Below are positions 1-6,900 of a stretch of 64,000 bases of DNA, piece after piece; the stretch's first letter is position 1; every line of letters begins with the position of its first letter. The DNA is taken from positions 48,670 to 112,669 of the forward strand of contig NZ_LZLY01000034.1 of NCBI RefSeq assembly GCF_001673535.1, read 5' to 3'. Both the position numbers and the translations under genes were made by a program. The notes beneath the pieces were generated by a model, which was not told where the DNA came from, did not search any database, and worked only from the letters and a program-made list of their open reading frames with translations. The stretch comes from Mycobacterium sp. 1081908.1. GTDB lineage: Bacteria; Actinomycetota; Actinomycetes; Mycobacteriales; Mycobacteriaceae.

Positions 1-135
1 GCTCCCGGATCGAACAATCAAACAGTGCTGCCGTTCACCGGCCTCCGCTTCCCATTCTGTGTGGCGGTGGACACCGCCGGCAACCTCTACGTCACCGACG
101 AGCGGCAACATGTGGTGAAGCTGGCGGCGGGCTGA
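1..135 (+). CDS. C-terminal end of an NHL-repeat (PknD-like sensor) protein, partial
   Basis: The window opens inside a gene. The last 44 codons are visible and end at TGA 133-135. The peptide contains a typical NHL propeller blade (FCVAVDTAGNLYVTDERQHV) followed by the closing VVKLAAG. This ending is characteristic of the extracellular beta-propeller domain of mycobacterial PknD-type Ser/Thr kinases, but free-standing NHL proteins also exist. The kinase or membrane part, if any, lies upstream of the window, so the kinase assignment is inference. Confidence 0.6.
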   Translation, partial: APGSNNQTVLPFTGLRFPFCVAVDTAGNLYVTDERQHVVKLAAG

Positions 136-369
136 CGACGAGTGCACGTACGTCACACGCTCGAAAGTCAGGCCCCTGAGATATTTGCCTGCGCTGCAAT
201 GTGTTTCGCATGCCGACCCACAGCGAACCGGCACAAGAACCAAGCAAGAAACACGCAAGGCGCCCACCGCAGCCTTGGTATGACAGACCACAACAGCCGC
301 CCCCGGCAACCCGTTCCACGCCATCGCGGCATCCCAGCCCGGACATGTTCGGCGGAAAGGAAAGCAATC

Positions 370-1407
370 ATGAAGAACGCAAGAATCGCGGCGCTCTCCG
401 TCGCGACCGCCATCGCCGCGCTCGTGCTGCCTGCCGTTGCCGCCATCGGTGTCACCGGATGCAGTAAGACGCCTCCGACTTACCGGGTTACCGCCACGGT
501 GCCCGTCGGCAAGTCGGCGTCGGGGGTGGCGGTGGACTCGGGCACCCACACCGTTTACGTCACCAACCGCGACGACGACACGCTGTCGGTGATCGACGCC
601 GCGAAGCGCACCGTCACCGCCACCGTGCCCGTCGGCAAGCCGTTCTATGGCCCGGAGGGGGTGGCGGTGGACCCGGGCACCCACACCGTCTACGTCACCA
701 ACTACGGCGTCACGGTGTCGGTGATCGACGCCTCGACGCGCACCGTCACCGCCACCGTGCCCGTCAGCGCGGGCCCGGAAGAGAACCCGGCGGGGGTGGC
801 GGTGGATCCGGGCACCCACACCGTCTACGTCGGTCGACTTCGAACGGCCGCTGCCCATGTCGGCAACGACGACGGCGAGGTCTCGGTGATCGACGCCCCG
901 ACGCGCACCGTCACCGCCACCGTGACGGTCGGCAAGCAACCACACTCGGTGGCGGTGGATCCGGGCACCCACACCGTCTACGCCACCAACGCCAACGACA
1001 ACACGGTGTCGGTGATCGACGCCTCGACGCGCACGGTCGTCGCCACCGTGCCCGTCGGCAAGAACCCGGGCGGCCTGGCGGTGGATCCGGGCACCCATAC
1101 CGTCTACGTCACCAACGGCGGCGACGGGACGGTGTCGGTGATCGACGCCTCGACCCGCACCGTCAGCGCCACCGTGCCCGTCGGCAAGCACCCGGCCGGG
1201 GTGGCGGTGGACCCGGGCACCCACACCGTCTACGTCACCAACCGCGACGACAACACGGTGTCGGTGATCGACGCCTCGACGCGCACCGTCACCGCCACCG
1301 TGCCCGTCGGCAAGCACCCGGGCGAGGTGGCGGTGGACCCGGGCAGCCACACCGCCTACGTCACCGACGGCGGCGACAACACGGTGTCGGTGATCGAATC
1401 TCGATAG
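370..1407 (+). CDS. YVTN/beta-propeller lipoprotein with seven near-identical blades
   Basis: 345 residues. I chose ATG 370 because it follows GGAAAGG and begins a signal peptide that ends in the lipobox-like VTGC (about residues 24-27), so the protein is probably anchored outside the membrane. The rest is seven repeats of about 42 residues, each built as VAVDPGTHTVYVTN, then a short variable loop, then TVSVIDASTRTVTATVPVGK. The initial TATVPVGK strand and the incomplete last blade suggest the usual velcro closure of a seven-bladed propeller. Blade 3 carries an extra loop. YVTN propellers mediate binding at the cell surface; no catalytic residues are evident and the ligand is unknown. The DNA repeats are so alike that recent duplication or gene conversion is likely. 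Confidence 0.88.
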   Translation: MKNARIAALSVATAIAALVLPAVAAIGVTGCSKTPPTYRVTATVPVGKSASGVAVDSGTHTVYVTNRDDDTLSVIDAAKRTVTATVPVGKPFYGPEGVAVDPGTHTVYVTNYGVTVSVIDASTRTVTATVPVSAGPEENPAGVAVDPGTHTVYVGRLRTAAAHVGNDDGEVSVIDAPTRTVTATVTVGKQPHSVAVDPGTHTVYATNANDNTVSVIDASTRTVVATVPVGKNPGGLAVDPGTHTVYVTNGGDGTVSVIDASTRTVSATVPVGKHPAGVAVDPGTHTVYVTNRDDNTVSVIDASTRTVTATVPVGKHPGEVAVDPGSHTAYVTDGGDNTVSVIESR

Positions 1408-1533
1408 TGGTGTGCGCCGGTGTGTGGGGGGGCGACGGATTGTCTTGTCCGCCAAGGATGGTGGGCGTACCCAGAGCCGACGAATCCCGCTAATCATAGA
1501 GTGCACAAGCTCTATTCGTGCAGGTCAGCAGGG

Positions 1534-1605
1534 TGGTCCCGGCTGGGATCGAACCAGCGACCTTCCGCGTGTGAAGCGGACGCTCTTCCACTGAGCCACG
1601 GGACC
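1534..1605 (-). tRNA. valV: tRNA-Val (anticodon CAC)
   Basis: On the minus strand a full cloverleaf folds: acceptor GGTCCCG/CGGGACC, anticodon stem TCCGC/GCGGA around the loop TTCACAC (anticodon CAC), and T arm with GTTCGAT. The discriminator is A at 1534. The 3' CCA is not fully encoded, unlike the Cys and Val-GAC genes beside it. The cluster Val-CAC, Gly, Cys, Val-GAC matches valV-glyV-cysU-valU of M. tuberculosis. Confidence 0.95.
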
Positions 1606-1782
1606 CGGCGCCGAGGGGCGAACGACGAAGAAGACTAGCACGAATCGGACTGCGCCCAACTCGCCGCGTGCGTCGCCGGGCGCGCTAGCCTAGAGCCGCA
1701 ACGTAACCAAGAGATTTGTGCGTGCCCGCTCAGGTGGACTATCGTCGTCCTTCGCGACGGGCGACGATCTCGCCCGTTGCGC

Positions 1783-1855
1783 GCGGACGTAGCGCAGTTG
1801 GTAGCGCATCACCTTGCCAAGGTGAGGGTCGCGGGTTCGAATCCCGTCGTCCGCT
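1783..1855 (+). tRNA. glyV: tRNA-Gly (anticodon GCC)
   Basis: Acceptor stem GCGGACG pairs with CGTCCGC, the anticodon loop CTTGCCA gives GCC, and the T loop is TTCGAAT. It is the first of three plus-strand tRNA genes spaced about 20-30 bp apart, probably one transcript. Confidence 0.95.
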
Positions 1856-1884
1856 CGAAGGTGCAAGTGGCATCAATCCCCAGC

Positions 1885-1958
1885 GGTGGAGTGGCCGAGT
1901 GGTGAGGCAACGGCCTGCAAAGCCGTGCACACGGGTTCGATTCCCGTCTCCACCTCCA
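1885..1958 (+). tRNA. cysU: tRNA-Cys (anticodon GCA)
   Basis: Acceptor GGTGGAG pairs with CTCCACC. The anticodon loop CTGCAAA reads GCA. The discriminator is U, the main identity base for cysteinyl-tRNA synthetase, and CCA is encoded at 1956-1958. Confidence 0.95.
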
Positions 1959-1974
1959 AGTTTTGACCCCCCAG

Positions 1975-2049
1975 GCGCGATTAGCTCAGCGGGAGAGCGC
2001 TTCCCTGACACGGAAGAGGTCACTGGTTCAATCCCAGTATCGCGCACCA
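1975..2049 (+). tRNA. valU: tRNA-Val (anticodon GAC), integration target of the mobile element
   Basis: Acceptor GCGCGAT pairs with ATCGCGC, the anticodon loop CTGACAC reads GAC, and CCA is encoded at 2047-2049. The last 28 bases (2022-2049) recur at 13675-13702, so an element integrated here and rebuilt the tRNA 3' end at its left boundary. The tRNA therefore stays intact. A tRNA-Val gene of this cluster is also the target of prophage phiRv2 in M. tuberculosis. Confidence 0.95.
2022..2049. repeat. attL core (28 bp)
   Basis: The sequence starts actggttcaatcccag and ends gcgcacca. It is identical to 13675-13702 and covers the T arm, acceptor strand and CCA of tRNA-Val-GAC, the usual crossover region of tRNA-targeting tyrosine integrases. 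Confidence 0.93.
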
Positions 2050-2083
2050 CGTTCTACGTGCATAGACGGCTGATCCGACTCGG

Positions 2084-2105
2084 TTTTGCACCACATATGC
2101 ACCAC
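2084..2105. repeat. Left copy of a 22-bp repeat, likely integrase arm site
   Basis: The copy contains tgcaccacatatgcaccac: two direct copies of tgcaccac whose starts are 11 bp apart, about one helical turn. The same 22 bp occur at 13535-13556 near the other end. A second shared 12-mer, gatgcaggtcag, lies at 2112-2123 and 13637-13648. Paired short direct repeats on both sides of the core are typical of arm-type binding sites for the N-terminal domain of tyrosine integrases; the role is inferred. Confidence 0.65.
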
Positions 2106-2238
2106 AACGTAGATGCAGGTCAGGGCTCCGCACAGTATCAGTGAGGAGAACCCCGCAGTGACCGCAGCAACCAATCCGCGACCTGATGTGTCGGCGCCTG
2201 GTGCCACGGTGGACTTCCCCGAACAGGAAGGTCCAGCC

Positions 2239-2568
2239 ATGACAACGACCGCAACCAGCACACAACCCGATGTCCCGTTGCCGGCCGGCGCCGTAGCGGA
2301 TTGTGAGAGCTGGGCGTTCTGGGACAACGAGTTTCGTATCTTCCACGGCCCCGACCGGACTGTCTCGAACGCCGCTGGCAAGAAGATCGCCGAAGTACGG
2401 ACCGGAGGGATACAGCGCCGGGACGGAAGCATCGACACGACCGAGTGCCCGCCGAGCATGGATGTCTACGTGCTCACCGACGACGGGCTCACCGCGGAAC
2501 AAGCGCGTGAGCTGGCAGCTGCGCTGCTCATGGCCGCTGAGGAGCTCGACAGGTGGGCCGAGCGATGA
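2239..2568 (+). CDS. Hypothetical phage-type protein, 109 aa
   Basis: I chose ATG 2239, which follows AGGAAGG, over a longer reading that begins upstream near 2113. The protein starts with a low-complexity Thr/Pro segment, then a compact region with ADCESWAFWDNEFRIF and MDVYVLTDDGLTAEQAREL, and ends in an Ala/Leu-rich helix (ALLMAAEELDRW). From memory, small proteins with such a C-terminal helix occur in mycobacterial prophages, but I know no function. It ends in an ATGA overlap with the next gene, so the two are translationally coupled. Confidence 0.6.
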   Translation: MTTTATSTQPDVPLPAGAVADCESWAFWDNEFRIFHGPDRTVSNAAGKKIAEVRTGGIQRRDGSIDTTECPPSMDVYVLTDDGLTAEQARELAAALLMAAEELDRWAER

Positions 2569-2717
2569 AGACGCCCATCGGCAACTACTCGGCGCGGGAA
2601 ATCATCGACGAGCTGATCAGGCGCGTCGGTCACGCCGAGACCTGCCGCCGGATCGGCAAGCCGGAATCGACGGATCTGGACCAGTTGGCCGACGACCTGG
2701 ACCGGGAGTTCACGTGA
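2565..2717 (+). CDS. Small hypothetical protein, 50 aa
   Basis: Starts at ATG 2565 inside the ATGA junction with the gene before it and ends in a GTGA junction with the gene after it, which is the main evidence that it is real. The charged peptide includes SAREIIDELIRRVGHAETCR and LDQLADDLDREFT and is predicted mostly helical. No recognisable domain; function unknown. Confidence 0.55.
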   Translation: MKTPIGNYSAREIIDELIRRVGHAETCRRIGKPESTDLDQLADDLDREFT

Positions 2718-2998
2718 GTGCCGTCGATGACGAGGCGGTCGACGCGTTCGCCGCGGAGCGGGTGACTCAGGCTGCGGCGTGGATTGACAAAGTGATCGCC
2801 GTTGTCCGGGCGCAACACCCTGGCGAGTGGGACAGCCCCTGGGCGGCCCGCCGGCTGCAACGAGCGGCGTGCGTGCTTGCGGACATCATGGAGGACGACA
2901 TCCCGGAGAAGGTCTATTCCTTCGACGCGCTCGCGGTCGCCATCTGGCGGCTCGCGGTGCTCGCCGAACAAGTCGCGCGGAAGCGCAGCGCCGAATGA
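2714..2998 (+). CDS. Hypothetical helical protein, 94 aa
   Basis: Begins at GTG 2714 overlapping the previous stop (GTGA). The sequence is alpha-helical with Ala- and Arg-rich segments (AERVTQAAAWIDKVIAVVRA, ARRLQRAACVLADIM) and resembles small cytoplasmic phage proteins of unknown role. It is the last member of the three-gene coupled set that starts at 2239. A hairpin at 3088-3116 follows about 90 bp downstream and may end the transcript. Confidence 0.55.
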   Translation: MSAVDDEAVDAFAAERVTQAAAWIDKVIAVVRAQHPGEWDSPWAARRLQRAACVLADIMEDDIPEKVYSFDALAVAIWRLAVLAEQVARKRSAE

Positions 2999-3087
2999 AC
3001 TACGCCAGTAACGGCCCGTTGGTGAACCGCAGGTTGCATACTGCGTATTCAGCACTGGGTATGGCGGGTCGTTCCTGGCGACAACCC

Positions 3088-3116
3088 AAAGGGTCGCATT
3101 TCAAACGCGACCCTTT
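3088..3116. terminator. Perfect 10-bp hairpin after the 2239-2998 gene set
   Basis: Arms aaagggtcgc (3088-3097) and gcgacccttt (3107-3116) enclose a 9-base loop. There is no long T-run, but mycobacterial terminators often lack one. Its position between the left gene set and the membrane-protein gene suggests termination; it could also be a protein-binding site. Confidence 0.5.
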
Positions 3117-3150
3117 CCCGAATCGGCACCCAAGAGGTGTCGGTTGAAAA

Positions 3151-3217
3151 ATGTCCGCGCTCACTGCAGCGCCGCAGATACCCGGATTTCAAATCCAGGT
3201 ATCCGCGACGCGGACAT
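3151..3217 (+). promoter_or_regulatory. Structured leader with three stems before the 3237 gene
   Basis: The outer arms atgtccgcg (3151-3159) and cgcggacat (3209-3217) pair perfectly. Inside lie a small hairpin ctgc/gcag (3164-3177) and a long hairpin in which gatacccggatt (from 3177) pairs with aatccaggtatc (to 3203), one mismatch, around the loop tca. Together they would form a three-way junction. The structure ends 19 bases before ATG 3237, so it may act in RNA as a 5' leader control or in DNA as a cruciform/operator. No known riboswitch family is recognised. Confidence 0.5.
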
Positions 3218-3236
3218 CAGCTCCCAGAGAGGTTGG

Positions 3237-3641
3237 ATGGTGGCCAAGAAGAAGTGCGCGTGCCCGCGCTGCGGGCTTGAGTCGAGCTGTTCCCACGGGC
3301 GCTGGTGGGACCGTCACCCGGTCGCCGCGGTGCTGTTCGCGCTTCCAGCCGGGTACACCCTCATCGGCGTCATGCTGGTGTATCCGTGGTTCACCATCCC
3401 GGCAACGATCATCCTGTGCGCGGTGCTGCTGAACCGTGCCGCGCGCCAGCGGGCGGCCGTCGCCGCCCGAGCCGACCACGAGCACCGCGAACTGATCGCC
3501 CGGGCGGTCTTCAATCCGCAGTTATCGCCGGTCAAACCATTAAGGTGGCTGTCGCGGCCGCGCGGGGCCGACCACTGGGCTCCCACTCAACCAATCTGGG
3601 AAGAGCACCCGACATCTGATACGAATTTGCGGGAATGGTGA
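3237..3641 (+). CDS. Small membrane protein with N-terminal Cys-rich knuckle, 134 aa
   Basis: ATG 3237 is chosen because it follows AGAGAGG and gives a compact start, MVAKKKCACPRCG. Residues 7-18 hold a CxCxxC...C cluster that could bind zinc. Two hydrophobic helices follow (VAAVLFALPAGYTLIGVMLV, then FTIPATIILCAVLL), then a basic linker and a hydrophilic tail of about 70 residues. This is a small two-pass inner-membrane protein. In a mobile element such proteins sometimes exclude other phages, but nothing in the sequence proves that. Confidence 0.62.
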   Translation: MVAKKKCACPRCGLESSCSHGRWWDRHPVAAVLFALPAGYTLIGVMLVYPWFTIPATIILCAVLLNRAARQRAAVAARADHEHRELIARAVFNPQLSPVKPLRWLSRPRGADHWAPTQPIWEEHPTSDTNLREW

Positions 3642-3682
3642 GAGCAGCGGCCTGACGATATGCCTGGGGTTGGCGCACCCGG

Positions 3683-4768
3683 CTAATCGTTTCGCTCCAA
3701 CCGCCACTCGACATCTTCAGTGAAGACTTCTTCGGCGAGTTCGATCAGCATGTCGTGTGCCACTGTGCGGTCTTGGTTGCTGATGTCGTCATCGCGAAGT
3801 CGCGTAATAAGATCCGGTACCTCTGGGTGGGCTGCGAATTGGGCCCAGCGTTCGGAAGCCTCCTGGCAGCGGTCAGGAATGGTTCTCGTGAAGTGCTTCG
3901 TCATCTGGTCGACAGGGCCCTCGTGAAGCTCAAGGTTGTAACCCAACTCTGAATTAACTTCCTCAAACTTGCGGCGATCGTCGGGGGTGCCTGCCACCGC
4001 GGGCCGCACGTACTGCTTCTGAGTCGATATCACGTGGAAACCCAACTGCTGGGCCATCAGACGCGTTGTGTAGTGGGCTCTTCTGCACACAAGCACTGGC
4101 ATGACTGGTAGCTCGGGGTGGTGGAGCCGGAGTTGGGCGCATTTGAACAGGAGCTGGTAGAGCTCCTGTGTCTGAGGATAAATCCACTGGCGGACGTTCT
4201 TTACTTCGATCGCGACGAGGAGCGCCGGCTTTGGAAGACCACCCGTATCCATACCTGTGTAAAACGCCGCGTTGTCCATTCGGCCGCCCGGGACCGGGGC
4301 GCCAGCAATCGTCGCAACCTCGCCCCCCTGCGGCCTCAGCAGACGGTAACCCTCTGGAGCCGCCGCCGTAAGCGACGTGTGAACAACTCGCTCAAGAGCT
4401 GCTGGAATCGGCGGAGCGCCCCATTCTGTGACTGGGTGGCTCCAGCTTAAAAACCGTCTGTGGAGCAGCCGCTTGCGCCCCGCGTGCCGCAGAGCCGCCT
4501 TGCTGGGATTGGCTAGGACATATGTCGCCACAGATTGACCACCCCGCGTCGCGTCGACACGCCGTTCGATCACATGACCATCAAGGAGGCGATTCCGCGC
4601 CGTCGTCAGGTGGTGAGGGTCAATCTTGCGTGCCGCACCTTCGAATTTCTGATCAGCCAGCTTTGCTTCCATCCCCGGTTGGGTCGCCGCCCCCTCGGCC
4701 TCCAACAGCGCCTGAACGGCAGAGGTCGCCCAGCTCCGCCACTGCTCAACGGTCGCGACGGACGGCAC
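3683..4768 (-). CDS. Winged-helix plus PD-(D/E)XK nuclease-like protein (cargo), 361 aa
   Basis: Residues about 15-90 look like a winged-helix module (ALLEAEGAA, HHLTTARNRLLDGHVIERR, then a turn with ATYVLANP). Residues 125-245 fit a PD-(D/E)XK nuclease core: E126 in a helix, D165 in RMDNAAF, and E188-V-K190 in LLVAIEVKN, followed by a helix with Q200/Q205 (QTQELYQLLFK) and a strand MPVLVCRR. The C-terminal 100 residues are unassigned. The start is GTG 4768. It faces toward the left end, alone on its strand here, and has lower GC than the chromosome. Restriction-like or defence nuclease is the most natural inference; the target is unknown. Confidence 0.68.
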   Translation of the reverse strand: MPSVATVEQWRSWATSAVQALLEAEGAATQPGMEAKLADQKFEGAARKIDPHHLTTARNRLLDGHVIERRVDATRGGQSVATYVLANPSKAALRHAGRKRLLHRRFLSWSHPVTEWGAPPIPAALERVVHTSLTAAAPEGYRLLRPQGGEVATIAGAPVPGGRMDNAAFYTGMDTGGLPKPALLVAIEVKNVRQWIYPQTQELYQLLFKCAQLRLHHPELPVMPVLVCRRAHYTTRLMAQQLGFHVISTQKQYVRPAVAGTPDDRRKFEEVNSELGYNLELHEGPVDQMTKHFTRTIPDRCQEASERWAQFAAHPEVPDLITRLRDDDISNQDRTVAHDMLIELAEEVFTEDVEWRLERND

Positions 4769-4925
4769 ACCACAGAGACTTCTATATATCAGCGCGCCGT
4801 TCAGGTGAAATGCCCGAATCGCACCCCGCCAGGACCGGAAACCGGCCCGGCGCCCCCAGTCTGCTTACCGCAAAATCACGAGCTGATCGAGAATTAGCAG
4901 GTCACCAGACGCGCACCACCGGGTA

Positions 4926-6023
4926 GTGCGAGCCAAGCTCGATCTCACCAATGGGTGTGCCGGCGCTGACGGCGATATAGTCGCGCGCCCATGCTTGGTA
5001 CTGTGCTGCGACGTGAACACCGTGTTGCCTGCCACCGATACGCGGTGCCGAATAGATCTTGAGGGGTGGGACGCGGGCAACGCCGATCGGATCTGGTCAG
5101 ACTCTCGCCCTGCAAGCTTCAGAACTGCATTCATCGAATTCGGTGAACTTCTTGCCCAGCATGTCGATGACCCGGCCTCCGTGGCGCTGATTATCCCGGT
5201 CGACATGGCGGACGCGGTTCGGCGACGAGAAGACGGCCCGAGTTACACCGCGCAACGTGGATCAGGCTTCGTGAGCGCGCGCACGATGAGTATGCCCGGT
5301 GGCCGCGTGGACGTGATCCTCAATCCAGGCTGGCTACATGCGTTCGACACTCCGGATCACATCCGGCACGCCATGCGCGACATTCGTCGATGCCTGGTGC
5401 ATGAAGCGCAACACGTCATCATGCACCAACGCGGATCGGGGTTTGACGCCTATGCATATGGCGCGGAAAGCGGAGCAACCAACCAGGAGTTCGCCCGCTG
5501 CGCCGCGAAAGTATGCGACGAGCATCGAGCGGAGTGGCAAGCCATTCAACTTACCGAGCACGAGCCGGTCACGGCTGGTGATGTTGTCCCCGTACTTGAG
5601 GCGCTTGGTTCCCAACTCGCCGCTGCCCATGACGGGTACCAGGCGGCCCCACAAAGACCCGGTGCAATCTCCGAACTTGCAGGTGCTGCCCTAAGCAGCT
5701 GCGTAAATCTCTGGACGACACTCGGCTACTGGATAGCCCAATATCGAGCAGACGACGCCAACATCGCAGACATACCCGCCGAGATCAGAGGACTACCGCT
5801 TTGGGAGCGATATGTGGGCGACGTCTGGTCTGTCTTGTGGCTTGACGGTCTTCGGACTCTTCCCGTCGAGAACTTAACTACCAGTCCGGAAATCCTCTGC
5901 GTCGCAATGCGAAACGTGGCCGCGACGCTGCGGACGTCACTGGAAACAATCGGTTTCCGATACTACGACGACAGCGACCTCGGACCCATCTTCCGCATCA
6001 TCCGCTTTGACTTTCCTCACTGA
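4926..6023 (+). CDS. HExxH zinc-peptidase-like protein of unknown function, 365 aa
   Basis: The key feature is HEAQH at residues 159-163 in a helix (CLVHEAQHVIMHQ), the zinc-binding signature of gluzincin-type metallopeptidases. E181 or E188 downstream (GAESGATNQEFARC) could supply the third ligand. The rest matches no family I recognise: an N-terminal part with CxxxxCC, a beta-rich segment before the motif (GRVDVILNPGW), and a helical C-terminal half. The GTG start at 4926 is uncertain and translation may begin later. The gene is followed within 60 bp by a GNAT gene on the same strand. HExxH proteases in mobile elements include ImmA-type repressor cleavers, but no partner repressor is seen. 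Confidence 0.6.
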   Translation: MRAKLDLTNGCAGADGDIVARPCLVLCCDVNTVLPATDTRCRIDLEGWDAGNADRIWSDSRPASFRTAFIEFGELLAQHVDDPASVALIIPVDMADAVRRREDGPSYTAQRGSGFVSARTMSMPGGRVDVILNPGWLHAFDTPDHIRHAMRDIRRCLVHEAQHVIMHQRGSGFDAYAYGAESGATNQEFARCAAKVCDEHRAEWQAIQLTEHEPVTAGDVVPVLEALGSQLAAAHDGYQAAPQRPGAISELAGAALSSCVNLWTTLGYWIAQYRADDANIADIPAEIRGLPLWERYVGDVWSVLWLDGLRTLPVENLTTSPEILCVAMRNVAATLRTSLETIGFRYYDDSDLGPIFRIIRFDFPH

Positions 6024-6080
6024 GGTGTTTCGCCTGGCCCAGCTCGACTTGAGCGTCAGGCCAATAGAATCGACCAGTAG

Positions 6081-6569
6081 ATGATTTCTAATTCAGGCGA
6101 TAGGCACATCGTGGTTCTCAACTTCGTAGAGAGGCGGCGCGGCCGCTCCGACAGATATAGCTGGATACCGTTTGAATCGTCTGGAAGCTTCAATCCTGAT
6201 TGGTGGGACCGGCCGCCCTACGGTGATGACGATCCGTGGTACGTGCAGGTGCTCCGAAATGGTGATGAGGTTGGTCGGGTCAAGTTTGACGACAGGAAGT
6301 TGTCTCTCCGTGGTTACGGTGTGAGTCGGCAGGTAGCAGCGAATGCCCTAGAGATCGGCTTCTTTGAGGTGTCGGACACTTGCCGCCGCGAGGGCATCGG
6401 CACAGCAATTGTGCGTGGGCTCGAGGCTCAGTATCCAGACCGGACATTGGTTGCGTTCAGCATGGAAGCGGACGACTTCTGGGGTTCGCTTGGCTGGCAG
6501 CGCCATGATCACCTCACTGAACCGCGGAATCGCACCTTGTTTGTGCAGAGGTTGACACGTCCGCTTTAA
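6081..6569 (+). CDS. GNAT-family N-acetyltransferase-like protein, 162 aa
   Basis: Residues 88-145 match the GNAT core: a strand LEIGFFEV, then the acetyl-CoA pyrophosphate-binding turn RREGIGTAIV (R102/R103-x-G-I-G), a helix, and a last strand plus helix DDFWGSLGWQRHDH. The first 80 residues form a separate region rich in Trp and Asp (DWWDRPPYGDDDPWYVQV). The substrate cannot be inferred; in a mobile element it might be a toxin-type or protein acetyltransferase. It lies 57 bp after the peptidase-like gene and 75 bp before the small gene at 6645, all plus strand, likely one operon. Confidence 0.62.
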   Translation: MISNSGDRHIVVLNFVERRRGRSDRYSWIPFESSGSFNPDWWDRPPYGDDDPWYVQVLRNGDEVGRVKFDDRKLSLRGYGVSRQVAANALEIGFFEVSDTCRREGIGTAIVRGLEAQYPDRTLVAFSMEADDFWGSLGWQRHDHLTEPRNRTLFVQRLTRPL

Positions 6570-6644
6570 CGTCACGCCCGGCAGGTACCTTCGATCTCAC
6601 CGCGGGGTTCTGCGGCGCCCCAGCCCAATAGACAAAGGAGAGCA

Positions 6645-6851
6645 ATGAGCGACTACAACACAGCCTGGGACTGTCTGGCCGATGCCATCGGAGCCGAGAA
6701 AGGGCAGAGTTCCGGCTACATCAACGAGGTTGATCACTTAAGCACAGATCAGCGTCTGAAGGTGGCCGAGGTCGCTGCGCTGCTATCAATCGCACAGGAG
6801 TTATCCGCCCTTCGTCACGAGGGCATCAATCCCAACTTTCCTACTGACTGA
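6645..6851 (+). CDS. Small acidic helical protein, 68 aa
   Basis: A strong ribosome-binding site (AAAGGAGAG) precedes ATG 6645. The protein is acidic and helical (LKVAEVAALLSIAQELSALR) with no known domain. It could be an antidote or partner for the GNAT protein just upstream, by analogy with acetyltransferase toxin-antitoxin pairs, although in those the antitoxin usually carries a DNA-binding fold, which is not visible here. Confidence 0.55.
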   Translation: MSDYNTAWDCLADAIGAEKGQSSGYINEVDHLSTDQRLKVAEVAALLSIAQELSALRHEGINPNFPTD

Positions 6852-6900
6852 TACTCCACGCGAGGGGCCGACCGGGTCGGGTTTGGTTTAACGGGCGTTG

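Noticed and set aside
490..1400. Regular repeats of about 126 bp resembling an array
   Set aside because: They are in frame and encode the blades of a beta-propeller; there are no constant repeats with unique spacers, so not CRISPR.
1519..1530. tgcaggtcagca outside the element, equal to a sequence near attR
   Set aside because: A 12-bp match beyond the att boundary; most likely chance, so not counted as an arm site.
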